Origin: Lentisphaeria bacterium
GTDB taxonomy: Bacteria > Verrucomicrobiota > Lentisphaeria > Victivallales > UBA1829
NCBI GenBank assembly: GCA_017541665.1
Contig: JAFXYP010000002.1
Span: 26,498 to 90,497 of the forward strand
DNA length: 64,000 nt
Direction: 5' to 3'
The notes below the pieces were generated by a model that was not told the DNA's origin, ran no database searches, and worked only from the letters and a program-made list of their open reading frames with translations. The translations under genes and the position numbers were made by a program. Positions 41,964 to 51,139 of the stretch are shown piece after piece; the stretch's first letter is position 1; each line of letters begins with the position of its first letter.

Positions 41964-44906
41964 TCAGCTCTTTTCGATACCGGTCAGGCCGCCGCTCACG
42001 ACGTAATCACCGGCACTCGCCGAGGTCAGCTCTACGGTCCCCTCCGTGGTATTGACGATCCATATATCCTGCGTGTCCGCCGGTACCGTCACGGTCGCGC
42101 CGTAGATGATGCCGAGGTTGGTTACGGTCGTACCATGGATTTCCAGTTCGTTGAACTCGCGCGTGGCATGCCCGTCCTGAAGAGGTGCATCCGGGTCCGT
42201 GTAGTGGAACTGCACGGATGCGTCTTCCGGTCTTGCGGGCATAACGACACTGCCTCCCGGAGCGATCGGCGTGCTGTTCGTATTTCCTGTCAGGTCAACG
42301 ATTGCACCGGAACCGATGATGACAACGCCATCCGATGTCTGCCAGTAATTGGCGATTTTTTTCACGGTCACCGCTCCGTCAAGCACGATTTTTCCGCCGC
42401 TTCCGACAACCGCGTCTTCTGCGGCAACCGTGTCCTTGAGCACAAGTACGGCATCCTGGCCTCCGCCATAAACACAGATGGGATTGGGCCCTGCATTCCC
42501 GCTGATGACACAATCGGACAAGGTAAGTTCGCATGCGGAGTGCGACGTGTTTGTAAAAACGTTGACCGCACCACCAAGACCGTTTGTGTGCGTATTGCCT
42601 GTGATCGTACAAGATGACATAAGCGCGCTGCCAGGTGTCCACCCCATATTTATAACACCCCGCGCATTGTTTGCTGTTTCCGCGTATCCGGTAATGGTCG
42701 CGCCTGTGATTTCAGAACCATCTTTCATGTCAATAAAGGCTGTGGTGCCGCCGATATCGATCATATTCGTGTTTCCGATCTGCGGGACAGTCACGCCACC
42801 GAGCGAGTAAGCCGAAGCGGAACCGGCGGAAGGATAGACGGTTGCTCCACCTGGTGCGAACGTCATGCCGCCACCTCCGGGATTGATCGTCGTAGTGTGC
42901 GTGTTGCCCGTCAGGTCAACAACCGCACCGCTGGAGATGGTGACGGAGCCGGATGCACCCGCTGACCGCGGTTCGATGACGTCAATCCGGTTACTCCCGG
43001 CAAACGTAATGATGCCACCGCGGTTTACTGCACAATGCCCCACCGTATTACCACCAAGCAAGGCAACCGTCCCGCCCGAAACGATCATGATGTCCGCACC
43101 AATGGCAGTAGATGCAATATTACCGGAGATCACCGAGTCTTTTATCTCAGTGAGTCCAGCTCGGAACATGTAAACTCCACCGTTAATACCGGTGGCACGG
43201 TTTTCCGTTACGGTCGAACCGGAAATAAGCGCATACTGACCCCAATTATAGACGCCTGTATAGTTTGCTGCCGTATTGCCCGTAATGAGAGAGCTGATGA
43301 TGGCAAGACTGCCGCCTCCACCACGAACTGACAATCCGGCGATTTCTCCCGTGACGCTCGTTCCGCTTATGATGCAGGATTCGACAGTTGCTTTTCCGTT
43401 CGACACATAAACGGCCCCGCCGGATGCCGCGTTGACAAAGGTGATGCCGTTTGCATACGCAGATGCGCTCCATGGCGCCATAATGTTCGTGCCGCCGAGG
43501 TCGATCCGTCCTCCGTTTCCGGTTGCTTTTTCGACGGCAAGCGCGCCGCCCGCGATTGAGACGGATTCGACGTTCACGTCGCCCAGTGTCATGGTCCCGC
43601 CCGAGTTGACGACACCGCTCATCGTGAGGTTCGCGAAAGTCGTTTTCGAGGTGCAGCTCACGCCGCCTGTGAGGATGGTATCCGCGTAGCCGTTGCCGAC
43701 GACGTGCTTTTCGCCGCTGGTCACCGCGCCGCCCATGTCGATGGCAAGCCCGGCGAGCGTGTCGTTGAACGCGATGTACTGGCTTCCCGCCGAGGTGAGG
43801 CCGTAGAGGAGCGTGCCGGCGGTAGTCCCGGTCGCGGAAACCACGATGTACCCCCCGATATGATCCTCCACACTGATGATCGCCATGCCGCTGCGGAATC
43901 GGACTGTGCAGTAGTTGATGCTGTCCGGTTCGAGCGGCTGGGACAGAATCACGTTCGAACCCGTCTTCACAAAGCCGGTTCCGGCGACGAAGACTTCCAG
44001 ATGTCCCTCAAGCCCGAAGCTGTTGTCAGGGACGGTTTCGGCGTTGAGCGTCTTGTAGCTTGCGGTGGCGTTCAGTTTGTATGCGTGCCCCGCCAGCAGC
44101 GTTACCGTGGATTCTGCAGGGGATTCGATCGGGAACCACCTCGACTGTTCGACCGTGGAACCGGAAACGATCGCCATGCGGTACCCGGCGGTCAGGTTGT
44201 CCTGTTTGGCCGCGAGGGAAGCCGACAGTCCGGTGATCGCGCTTTGCGGGACGGCGGCGGTGTTGATCGTTCCGGCGGAATCGATGGCGATGCCGGTTCC
44301 CGCATTGGCCGCGGTCAGCTTATCCTGCTTCGTGCCGGCCGAGGCGGAAACGGCTGACTGGATCATGGTTTCAGCTATGGAATGTGTCACGATCCCCTGG
44401 TCCAGCGCGGTGGGGTCTCCCAGGCCGGCCACGCGGTTTCGAACCGTGAAGTTCTCAATCTGAAGCACAAATGCGGCATTGCCGGCACTGTCGTACCCGA
44501 CGAGCTCTCCGTTCAGTCCGGCGCGCTTTTTTTCGTTGCCGAGCCAGGCCGCGAGCTCCTGTGTGTTCATGTTGGAGATGGGGATGACGAATTCCGTGAA
44601 ATTTAGAGTCTCGCCGTTGACCGTATCGGTCACGGAATGGACCGAAATGGAGTCGGCGTCCGCGGCCAGTTTGCATGTCGTGCTCCGGTCGAAGTCCGCA
44701 TCCATATTCCACTGCCAGTCCACGATGCCGTTGAATGCGGAGACCGGGTACGGAGTCGCCATCCCGCATGCCGCAAACAGCCTGATTCGCAGACAGACCG
44801 AGACTCCGAGCACCAGGACCGGTGCGGCCTGGTTTCGGGCGTTTGCATAATCGCGCACGATGCCGAGCGTTTCGTTTGCCGCCGCGTAAAAGACAATATC
44901 CTGCAT
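41964..44906 (-). CDS. Large beta-helix fibre/adhesin of the phage cassette
   Basis: A 980-residue protein. The N-terminal 200 residues look like a virion-attachment domain (DIVFYAAANETLGIV). A segment with repeated KQDKLTAANAGTGI and KQDNLTAGYRMAIV, typical of trimeric phage fibres, follows. From about 370 onward it is Gly/Ser/Thr/Asn-rich with regularly spaced short strands, and a unit such as VDLTGNTHTTTINPGGG recurs near 715 and 935, as in right-handed parallel beta-helices of tailspikes and polymorphic autotransporters. It has no signal peptide, which favours a particle-bound receptor-binding protein over a secreted adhesin. The start at 44906 follows AAAGGGA; the longer frame lacks support. 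Confidence 0.7.
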   Translation of the reverse strand: MQDIVFYAAANETLGIVRDYANARNQAAPVLVLGVSVCLRIRLFAACGMATPYPVSAFNGIVDWQWNMDADFDRSTTCKLAADADSISVHSVTDTVNGETLNFTEFVIPISNMNTQELAAWLGNEKKRAGLNGELVGYDSAGNAAFVLQIENFTVRNRVAGLGDPTALDQGIVTHSIAETMIQSAVSASAGTKQDKLTAANAGTGIAIDSAGTINTAAVPQSAITGLSASLAAKQDNLTAGYRMAIVSGSTVEQSRWFPIESPAESTVTLLAGHAYKLNATASYKTLNAETVPDNSFGLEGHLEVFVAGTGFVKTGSNVILSQPLEPDSINYCTVRFRSGMAIISVEDHIGGYIVVSATGTTAGTLLYGLTSAGSQYIAFNDTLAGLAIDMGGAVTSGEKHVVGNGYADTILTGGVSCTSKTTFANLTMSGVVNSGGTMTLGDVNVESVSIAGGALAVEKATGNGGRIDLGGTNIMAPWSASAYANGITFVNAASGGAVYVSNGKATVESCIISGTSVTGEIAGLSVRGGGGSLAIISSLITGNTAANYTGVYNWGQYALISGSTVTENRATGINGGVYMFRAGLTEIKDSVISGNIASTAIGADIMIVSGGTVALLGGNTVGHCAVNRGGIITFAGSNRIDVIEPRSAGASGSVTISSGAVVDLTGNTHTTTINPGGGGMTFAPGGATVYPSAGSASAYSLGGVTVPQIGNTNMIDIGGTTAFIDMKDGSEITGATITGYAETANNARGVINMGWTPGSALMSSCTITGNTHTNGLGGAVNVFTNTSHSACELTLSDCVISGNAGPNPICVYGGGQDAVLVLKDTVAAEDAVVGSGGKIVLDGAVTVKKIANYWQTSDGVVIIGSGAIVDLTGNTNSTPIAPGGSVVMPARPEDASVQFHYTDPDAPLQDGHATREFNELEIHGTTVTNLGIIYGATVTVPADTQDIWIVNTTEGTVELTSASAGDYVVSGGLTGIEKS

Positions 44907-44916
44907 ATCATTCCCT

Positions 44917-46038
44917 TTACTTGAAATTGAAATATGATTCGTAGTCGTAAATGACCTTGACGTTTCGGGCCTGCCAGCCTCGTATGTAACTGCCCGGCGC
45001 GGTGTCCGCACCGCCGAGGCCCGACACCGTTCCATATTCCCGGGAGGCGAAGGTTCCGCCGCTCAGAACGAGCGTGTTTTCCCCGGATGAAACGGGCATG
45101 CCGAACGGATCGAAGAGGTAGGTGTTGTCTTCGTCTTCGACCGGATCCCCGTTCCCGTCCCGTTCCCGCGGATCGACGGCGTCGAATCGGAGGATGCCGG
45201 CGGAAGCCTCAGGGCAGCCCTGATGGTCCGGCGTGATCCGTTCGAGCTCCGTTGCGGAGTGAAGGCTCCACCGTTCATCAGGATCCCCGAATCCGACATG
45301 CCGGTATTCCACCCGGAATTCCATCGGCGCCTGCCACCCGGCGAACCGGATGTTTTCATGCGTCCAGTACGGGATCGCGCCGTATGCGTCCTGCGGGGAT
45401 GCGCCGTAGCTGCGCTCGTCGTCGGGCGAAAAGGCATATCGCATGACGAAGCCGCCGCTGGTGACGCAGACATGCCGGAGCTGTTTCAGCATCCTGGCGC
45501 GCTGTGTCGCCCAGGCATTGTTCAGACAGGCCTGGAATGTGCCATCGGCGACAATCGTTCCGGATGTGTTGTTTCCCATGATCGTCCCAGGCGCTATCAG
45601 GTCCTCCGACAATGCGGATGCGAGGCTTTCCAATGATGAGTAGACTGCATTTCCCCTGCTGTCCGTGAAACGGCGGACTCCAAGCCCTGCCGGCATGGAA
45701 TACCCTGTCAGCAACCGGATCAGGATGACGTCGAAGAGGTGCATGAACGAAAGGTACCGGGAAGTTCCCGGGATCTCGTCGCCGGCGTATTCCTTTCTGA
45801 TCATCCTGAACGGGATTTTCCGCGGGTCGCCGCCGTTGTCGCTTTCGTCCGATTTCCCTTCGAAGATGCGTGCCAGCCGGTCTTCGACGACTGCGGATGT
45901 GCCGAACGACGTGCAGCTCGCATGGAATTCGGCGTCCAGGACCGCCCGGCGTTCGTACAGAGCGGAGACCAGCACGCGCATTATGGCCAGCGGTTCGCAG
46001 AAGGCTCCGGTGTCCGGATGAAAGTCGTCCCCGCTCAT
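44917..46038 (-). CDS. Unknown virion-like protein
   Basis: A 373-residue soluble protein. The start at 46038 overlaps the preceding stop (TGATG) and has GGAG 9 bp upstream; an alternative ATG lies 9 bp earlier. It begins MSGDDFHPDTGAF and ends with a beta-rich part (YIRGWQARNVKVIYDYESYF). No domain is recognised. It precedes the fibre gene by 10 bp, so an adaptor or baseplate-like role is conceivable. It does not read as a portal protein; I see neither the usual length nor a helical stem region. Confidence 0.5.
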   Translation of the reverse strand: MSGDDFHPDTGAFCEPLAIMRVLVSALYERRAVLDAEFHASCTSFGTSAVVEDRLARIFEGKSDESDNGGDPRKIPFRMIRKEYAGDEIPGTSRYLSFMHLFDVILIRLLTGYSMPAGLGVRRFTDSRGNAVYSSLESLASALSEDLIAPGTIMGNNTSGTIVADGTFQACLNNAWATQRARMLKQLRHVCVTSGGFVMRYAFSPDDERSYGASPQDAYGAIPYWTHENIRFAGWQAPMEFRVEYRHVGFGDPDERWSLHSATELERITPDHQGCPEASAGILRFDAVDPRERDGNGDPVEDEDNTYLFDPFGMPVSSGENTLVLSGGTFASREYGTVSGLGGADTAPGSYIRGWQARNVKVIYDYESYFNFK

Positions 46039-46604
46039 CAGATCCATCTCCCGCTGATTTCGATGTCGCCGCTCAGGTGCAGCTGCTTCATCGTCCCGTC
46101 CGCGTCGACATGGGCCAGCTTTTTGTACCAGCCCTGGACTCCGGTGACGGCCGCGGACAGCGTCTTGGCGAATCCGTACACCAGTGCCGGATTTGCCGCT
46201 TCGGCGTCATAGTGGACGGTCAGGTAGATGTCCGCCGCAATCCCGGGTTCGATCTGCACCGTTCCGGCCGGCATGTCGTGGACGATGTTTCCGATGCGGA
46301 TTTCGCCTGCGTATTCTCCGTCCGGGTTCGCGGCGTTGTAAATCCGTGCGGAAGTCCCGCCGACGAGCTCCACGGCGAAAGCCCCGGCATACCCGGCGGC
46401 CTGCTCGGCCTGCGCTGCGCCCTCCGTCCCCGGTTCCGGGCCGTTCCACCGGACGAGCTTTCCGGCCCCGGTATCGACGATATCGAGGAGCGGGGAGGCG
46501 GATTCGAGCTTGTCGAGATACTCCACGGCATCGGCCAGTGCGTTGAATTTTTCCCGCAGGACCTCGAAGAGGTTATCTCCGGATTCGAGTTTCGGCACGA
46601 TCAT
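46038..46604 (-). CDS. Unknown virion-like protein
   Basis: A 188-residue protein. The ATG at 46604 overlaps the stop of the upstream gene by 4 bp; longer frames run through that gene and are artefacts. An N-terminal helical segment (LREKFNALADAVEYLDKLES) resembles the coiled-coil start of phage connector or fibre-base proteins, followed by a beta-rich body (YAGEIRIGNIVHDMPAG) and a C-terminus with LHLSGDIEISGRWI. No family is recognised. Confidence 0.5.
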   Translation of the reverse strand: MIVPKLESGDNLFEVLREKFNALADAVEYLDKLESASPLLDIVDTGAGKLVRWNGPEPGTEGAAQAEQAAGYAGAFAVELVGGTSARIYNAANPDGEYAGEIRIGNIVHDMPAGTVQIEPGIAADIYLTVHYDAEAANPALVYGFAKTLSAAVTGVQGWYKKLAHVDADGTMKQLHLSGDIEISGRWI

Positions 46605-47389
46605 GCGTCCACTTCCTCCTCCTCTGTGGATTCGTACAGCGTGTCGTCCCAGCCTGCCGGATCGGGCGACGCCTTGTAGATGACTTTCGCGACGTAGCGG
46701 CGCCCGTCGGGATGGATCTGTCCGCCGAGGTTCAACCAGTTCGGGACACTTACGCCGAAATCGCCGAGGGCCGGCGTGCAGATCTTTCCGGCGCATGCGG
46801 CGGCGGCCCACGAGGCGTCCCGCAGGGTGCAGTGGCGGCTGAACTCCGTGATGGTGTAGCTGGGCATCAGCCAGGTCTCGCAGTTCATGACCGGCATCTT
46901 CAGCAGGTGCCAGGCTTCGCCGAGCGATACGACGGACTGCGGCGTCTTGACCCAGCGGTAACAGGCGCGCTGCGTCGCCGTCAGGACCGGGTCCGTCGCA
47001 GTCGCCCACCAGTCCGGCACGTCGTCGGTTCCTTTTGCCGCGAGGCAGTAGTTCCAGTTCGTCCGGTAATCCGGGTGCCGTTCCAGCGGGACTGCCATGA
47101 CGGTCACGTCCAGGGTGTGTTCCTTCGGTCCGTGCCTTCCGATCAGGAACCTCAGGTTGCTGCCGGCGTTCAGGTTTTCCCAGACGAGTTCGATTTCATA
47201 GACCGGGCCGCCTGCCTGGCGGGTGCGCCACGAGATCAGCTCGTATTCGCCCGACTGGTTGCGGTCGCCGATCGACAGTCCGGCGCTCCGTTCCTCCACT
47301 TCCTCCCGCGTTCCGTAATAGACTTCGCGGTATGCGGATCCGCCGGAATCCGTGCTCCGAACGGCGCTTTTGTGCTTCAGTTTCAGCAT
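46601..47389 (-). CDS. Unknown virion-like protein
   Basis: A 262-residue protein starting MLKLKHKSAVRSTDSGG, with GAGGAAAAA just upstream; the longer frame to 47461 runs across the small upstream gene and is rejected. It is beta-rich and Trp/Tyr-rich (WRTRQAGGPVYEIELVWE, NWNYCLAAKGTDDVPDWW) and ends in an acidic EEEEVDA tail. No known family is visible. It is tightly coupled to the downstream gene, so probably part of the same particle or tail-like structure. Confidence 0.5.
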   Translation of the reverse strand: MLKLKHKSAVRSTDSGGSAYREVYYGTREEVEERSAGLSIGDRNQSGEYELISWRTRQAGGPVYEIELVWENLNAGSNLRFLIGRHGPKEHTLDVTVMAVPLERHPDYRTNWNYCLAAKGTDDVPDWWATATDPVLTATQRACYRWVKTPQSVVSLGEAWHLLKMPVMNCETWLMPSYTITEFSRHCTLRDASWAAAACAGKICTPALGDFGVSVPNWLNLGGQIHPDGRRYVAKVIYKASPDPAGWDDTLYESTEEEEVDA

Positions 47390-47405
47390 GTTTTTTCCTC
47401 TCGGT

Positions 47406-47552
47406 TCAGTCGATCGTTCCGATTCCCTCGAGCCGTTCCGCGATTTCATCGAGTTCGGCATTGATCTGCCTCAGGATTTCCAGGATAATCTCCGCTTCGG
47501 GATCGTCCCCGATCCGCTGCGTTCCGGCCGTCTTTTCCGTTTCCCCGTTCAT
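47406..47552 (-). CDS. Small acidic coiled-coil protein
   Basis: A 48-residue frame with a very good GGGAGA Shine-Dalgarno motif 5 bp upstream. It starts MNGETEKTAGTQRIGDD and continues as an amphipathic helix with heptad-like Ile/Leu spacing (IILEILRQINAELDEIAE). It fits exactly between its neighbours in the same strand and orientation. It might be a chaperone or scaffold fragment; the function is unknown. Confidence 0.55.
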   Translation of the reverse strand: MNGETEKTAGTQRIGDDPEAEIILEILRQINAELDEIAERLEGIGTID

Positions 47553-47609
47553 TTCTTTCTCCCGTTCCTTTGTTTTTGACCTGTTTTTTCCTCTGTCTGC
47601 GACAGCGCG

Positions 47610-47942
47610 TCACAACCCGGACACTTCGGCGTCGTCGCTCTGCTCTGCCCGGACTGCGAACCGCTGGTATTTCCCTTTTTCCGCGGTAAGGGTCGCCGAG
47701 GTGATGAGGTAGGTCCGGTCCCGGAAAGTCAGCGTTCCTCCTGCTTCCGGGATGTTGCCGCCCTCCACAAGCCCGTCGAATTCAAGTTCCGTGCGGCGGC
47801 TCGTGGCGGCGAGCCTGCCTTTCGTGCCGTTCTCTCCGTAGACGGACACGGTCCCGGTCAGCGTCGAACGGACCCGGATATTCCTCATGGCGATGTCGAA
47901 GCCGGTCCCGTCCAGGCCGGAGATCAATCCCAGCACGCGCAT
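47610..47942 (-). CDS. Small virion-like protein after gp36 homologue
   Basis: A 110-residue beta-rich protein (MRVLGLISGLDGTGF, FRDRTYLITSATLTAEKG). It begins 1 bp after the gp36-like stop. In Mu-like phages the gene after gp36 encodes a head-tail joining or tail-terminator protein (gp37). The size is compatible but no motif confirms it. Confidence 0.5.
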   Translation of the reverse strand: MRVLGLISGLDGTGFDIAMRNIRVRSTLTGTVSVYGENGTKGRLAATSRRTELEFDGLVEGGNIPEAGGTLTFRDRTYLITSATLTAEKGKYQRFAVRAEQSDDAEVSGL

Positions 47943-47943
47943 T

Positions 47944-48363
47944 TCAGTACCCTTTCATGGTTTCGCGGGTGAAGACCGGTCCGTCGCAGGCGACCGTGGC
48001 AAAACCCTGTCCGCGCAGGGATTCCGTCGCTCCGGGCAGGACAAGCTCGCCGCCAACGGTCTTTGCGAGGGATTCCCGTACGTGGGCGACGCGCGTTTTT
48101 AGTTTGTCGGGGATGGTATCGCCCGCACAGCGCACCCGGGCGCGCTCTTCGCACAGGGTCAGGTTCCAGTCGCGGAGCAGCGCTTCGGCGCGGGAGGAAA
48201 CGACCGGCGTTTCGTATCGGCATCCGGCGGCGGCGTCGATTTCCGCGGCAGCGGCATCCAGGTCGGCCTGGGCCGCGGCGGAGCCCGCTTCGTCGTTGCC
48301 GTACAGTCCCGCATAATCCTGACCGAGACGCATTTTCAGTTCATTGATCGTGGCGTAGGCCAT
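47944..48363 (-). CDS. Mu gp36-like head-tail connector protein (DUF1320)
   Basis: A 139-residue protein beginning MAYATINELKMRLG, the typical start of DUF1320/Mu gp36 proteins, which open with a short helix naming a residue grid of Ala and Asp. An Ala-rich helical centre (AAAQADLDAAAAEIDAAAG) follows, then WNLTLCEERARVRC. In Mu-like phages gp36 sits after the capsid gene and joins head to tail. Its presence implies that the ancestral element made a head-tail interface. Confidence 0.75.
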   Translation of the reverse strand: MAYATINELKMRLGQDYAGLYGNDEAGSAAAQADLDAAAAEIDAAAGCRYETPVVSSRAEALLRDWNLTLCEERARVRCAGDTIPDKLKTRVAHVRESLAKTVGGELVLPGATESLRGQGFATVACDGPVFTRETMKGY

Positions 48364-48531
48364 GGGATCATCCTTTCTTTTCGTTGTTGTGTCTGTGAGA
48401 CGCAGATGAAAAACGGCCGGGGTCGGCGAGGGGCGGGGACGGAGGGTCCGCACGTGCCAAGGAGATGAATCACGCCGGACTCCCCGCGCCCCGATTCCCC
48501 GTCAACCGTCAGCCGTCATTCCCTCCGTCGG

Positions 48532-49434
48532 TCAGCCTGCGGTGGTGCCGCCGCGTCCCAGCAGATGCGGGAAGAGGGCGGCCGCGTTGCCGTATGCCTC
48601 GGCGCCGAAGAGGATCCTGCCGTCCATGAAGACGTTTTCATCGTTCGGCTGATTCAGGATCGTCAGGGCGGCTTCCTTGTTCTTCAGGACCAGGATGGGC
48701 TTCAGCGCGCCGGTGAAGCGTCCGAGGAACCAGTAGTTCGCGTTGGTCCCGGTGAGGCGCGGGCTCACGACCAGTTTGACCTTGTCCTTGTGCGGGTTCG
48801 CGAATTCCTGGTCGTTGCTGTCGCGGTAGGTGTCGGAGTACAGAATTTCGCGGGCGGTGTCCTCCAGCGCGGGACCGACGATCAGGTGGGTCGGACGCGT
48901 GTTGACGGACTGCCCGTTGTGCCCGCGGAAGGAGTACATCTGGGTGAAGAACGAGCCGAAGTTGGCGAACGTCAGGGCGTTGGTCGTGACGTTGTTGATC
49001 GTGCTCGGGCCGTACTTGCGGCTGCTGCTGTAGAAGGCGGCGCCGTCAATCCAGTTCGGCGGGTTCACCAGCGCCTCGGTGAAGAGCGTGTCCCACAGCT
49101 GTTCGCCGGCCTCGCCCATGGCGGCGACGAGCGTGCCGTAGACACCCCAGTTGTCGGTCTCGACGTCGCGGACGGGGATCGCCACGGTGTCCTCCCACGG
49201 ACGTTCCACGAGGCGGATCTTGTGCGTTGCCAGGTTCTTGATCTGGCGCGGGCCGAGCCATTCGCGCATCCCGGCGAAGGCGTCGAGGAACGGGATTTCC
49301 ATGGCGGTGTGTTTCGGATCGCCTTCGATGTCGGCGAGTTCGCGGTAGATCGTCTCCGCGCCTTCGACGGCCTGTTTGAACTTCAGGTTGAAGCTGGTGC
49401 GCATGGCGGACAGCGTTTCATGATTCAGTTCCAT
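48532..49434 (-). CDS. Major capsid protein, Mu gpT-like
   Basis: A 300-residue protein with the features of the Mu gpT/HK97-fold major head subunit: N-terminal helical arm (LNHETLSAMRTSFNLKFKQA), the conserved block around FLDAFAGMREWLGPRQIKNL, the segment THLIVGPALEDTAREI, and the C-terminal ALFPHLLGRG. Length and order after protease and decoration genes match Mu. It would form the icosahedral shell. There are no internal stops or frameshifts. Confidence 0.88.
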   Translation of the reverse strand: MELNHETLSAMRTSFNLKFKQAVEGAETIYRELADIEGDPKHTAMEIPFLDAFAGMREWLGPRQIKNLATHKIRLVERPWEDTVAIPVRDVETDNWGVYGTLVAAMGEAGEQLWDTLFTEALVNPPNWIDGAAFYSSSRKYGPSTINNVTTNALTFANFGSFFTQMYSFRGHNGQSVNTRPTHLIVGPALEDTAREILYSDTYRDSNDQEFANPHKDKVKLVVSPRLTGTNANYWFLGRFTGALKPILVLKNKEAALTILNQPNDENVFMDGRILFGAEAYGNAAALFPHLLGRGGTTAG

Positions 49435-49488
49435 CTTCTGTTTCCTTTCTCAGGTTGGTTTGTACAGGATGTTGACCGGGAGCACCGC

Positions 49489-49899
49489 TCAGCGCGGGCC
49501 GTTTCCGATTTCCGTCACGACGCCGCCCGCGGTCACATCGCGCACGACGCCCGCGACCACGGCCGAGGAGCCGCTCGTGAGCGTGACGGTCTGATCGTCG
49601 TTCACGTAGCAGGTCTTGTTCAGGTCGCTGATGCCGATCGCGCCGCTGCTGACCGGGCTGTAGAGGAACATGCCGGAACGCGTTCTGACGGTTTCGCCGC
49701 TTGCGGCCGTGTTTTCGGCCCGGCCGACCACTGTGATGGCGCCCGAGGACGTGGCGGGGACGGCTTTCCCGGAGGAATTGACGGCGGTGATGGCGCCCGC
49801 GTAGACGGTGCTGCCCGACGCCACGGTGAATTCACGCGTGTAATGGATGCCTCCGGCTGCGATTTCACGGGTGTCTCTGGCTTCTGTGAGTGCTGACAT
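49489..49899 (-). CDS. Capsid decoration/DUF2190-like protein
   Basis: A 136-residue protein of Ala/Gly/Val/Thr-rich beta type (IHYTREFTVASGSTVYAG, GVVRDVTAGGVVTEIGNG), resembling the small DUF2190 or gp33-type head decoration proteins located just upstream of Mu-like capsid genes. GGAG lies 9 bp upstream of the start at 49899. It is probably a cement protein binding the capsid surface. Confidence 0.7.
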   Translation of the reverse strand: MSALTEARDTREIAAGGIHYTREFTVASGSTVYAGAITAVNSSGKAVPATSSGAITVVGRAENTAASGETVRTRSGMFLYSPVSSGAIGISDLNKTCYVNDDQTVTLTSGSSAVVAGVVRDVTAGGVVTEIGNGPR

Positions 49900-49944
49900 G
49901 GTTCATGTCTCCTTCTGTTGATTGGTTATGCGCCGGCGGGCTTC

Positions 49945-51012
49945 TCAGCCGTGCATGGCGCGTTGGTATTCTTCCTTGTCGAATCCGAATTTCCGGATCA
50001 TTTCCTCGTCCGCCGCGGTCAGGCTCCGGCCCGGCATCCGCCGTTTGTCCGGCGCGAAGGTCATGCGGCCGGGGACGATGGCGGGGGCGTGTTCCAGGTA
50101 GGATGACAGCGCGGAGCAGTCCTGGGTTTTCGCCCAGTCTTCCAGCGCGTGCGTCAGTTTGCCCTCCTGAAGGCCCTGTTCGATCAGCTCCGCCTTTCGT
50201 TTGTCTTCGGCGGCGCAGATCATCGTGTCAAGCTCCTGCCGCAGGGCGTCCGCCTGAACGGCGCGTTCCTTTACGGCGGCAAGTGCTGCGGACATGGCTT
50301 CGTCGGGCTCTTCGTCCGCCACGCCAAGCTCCTCGCGCAAGGCGGCGATGGCGTCGGCTTTCGCTTCGATCGCGGCCGCCGTGCGTTCGAACGCGTTTTC
50401 CGCATCGTCCTCGCCGGACAGCACGATTTCGTTCCAGAGCGTTTTTCCCAGCAGGCGTCCGAGCGCCCGCTCGATCGGGTCCTGAAGGCGTTTCAGTTCG
50501 ATGGCGCTCCTTGCAGTGTCCTCCGGGTCGGCTTCGCCTTCGCCTCCCGCCGCCAGGACGTCCTCGCAGTTCAGCGCCGGCTCATTTTCCATGGCCACGC
50601 TGGTGATGCGGACGGGGCCTTCCTTCAGTCCGCGGATGACAGGCGAACAGTACCGGAATATCTTTTCCTTCAGCAGTTCGTATGCGGCCGGCGTCCATTC
50701 CGCGCGGATCCGCAGGTCCTCGCCCTCGCGGAACAACGTCCCGAACCCCATGGCCGCCACGCCCGACGGGATCAGCCGCAGCGCTTCGCTTTCCTCCACC
50801 CCATGCTTTTCCGCCAGAATATGGAGATAATGGTTGGAGTCGATCGGGATCGCCTCGCCCTTTTTCGCCTGGTACGCCGCGATGGCATCCAGGTCCTCCA
50901 CGCTCAGATGCAGTTCATAGTCCTTTCCATTTTTCACGAGCCGGTTTGCGCCCGCATGCAACAGAGTCCATTCCTCCGGGACTCCGTTCGCGTCCTGTTT
51001 TACAGTTCCCAT
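49945..51012 (-). CDS. Mu gpI-like capsid maturation protease/scaffold
   Basis: A 355-residue protein. The N-terminal 190 residues fit the Mu I protease group: LHAGANRLVKNGKDY, AIPIDSNHYLHILAEKHG (candidate active-site His), SGVAAMGFGTLF and FRYCSPVIRGLKEG. The C-terminal half is helical, Glu/Ala-rich and scaffold-like, with DALRQELDTMICAAEDKRKA. In Mu the protease and the scaffold (gpZ) overlap in the same gene. It ends with a basic segment (KRRMPGRSLTAADEEMIRKF). Coding is intact. Confidence 0.82.
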   Translation of the reverse strand: MGTVKQDANGVPEEWTLLHAGANRLVKNGKDYELHLSVEDLDAIAAYQAKKGEAIPIDSNHYLHILAEKHGVEESEALRLIPSGVAAMGFGTLFREGEDLRIRAEWTPAAYELLKEKIFRYCSPVIRGLKEGPVRITSVAMENEPALNCEDVLAAGGEGEADPEDTARSAIELKRLQDPIERALGRLLGKTLWNEIVLSGEDDAENAFERTAAAIEAKADAIAALREELGVADEEPDEAMSAALAAVKERAVQADALRQELDTMICAAEDKRKAELIEQGLQEGKLTHALEDWAKTQDCSALSSYLEHAPAIVPGRMTFAPDKRRMPGRSLTAADEEMIRKFGFDKEEYQRAMHG

Positions 51013-51090
51013 TTCCTGCTCCTATGTTGAGTTTGTCTTGTTCCCCGCGGGGATTACTTTCGGTCCGCCGGGGTGATAGATGATGTTTCC

Positions 51091-51139
51091 GTGCCCGAGC
51101 GAAGCTGGGCACTGCTGCAGTGGAGGACTTGTCCTCCTA
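51091..51139. repeat. REP-like double-hairpin element, copy 2
   Basis: GTGCCCGAGCGAAGCTGGGC opens a hairpin, then TGCTGCAGTGGAGGACTT and a second stem GGAGGAC/GTCCTCC. It shares layout and most bases with 8156-8201. It lies between the terminase and protease genes, overlapping the terminase stop, exactly where the Mu portal and MuF genes would be. Confidence 0.55.
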
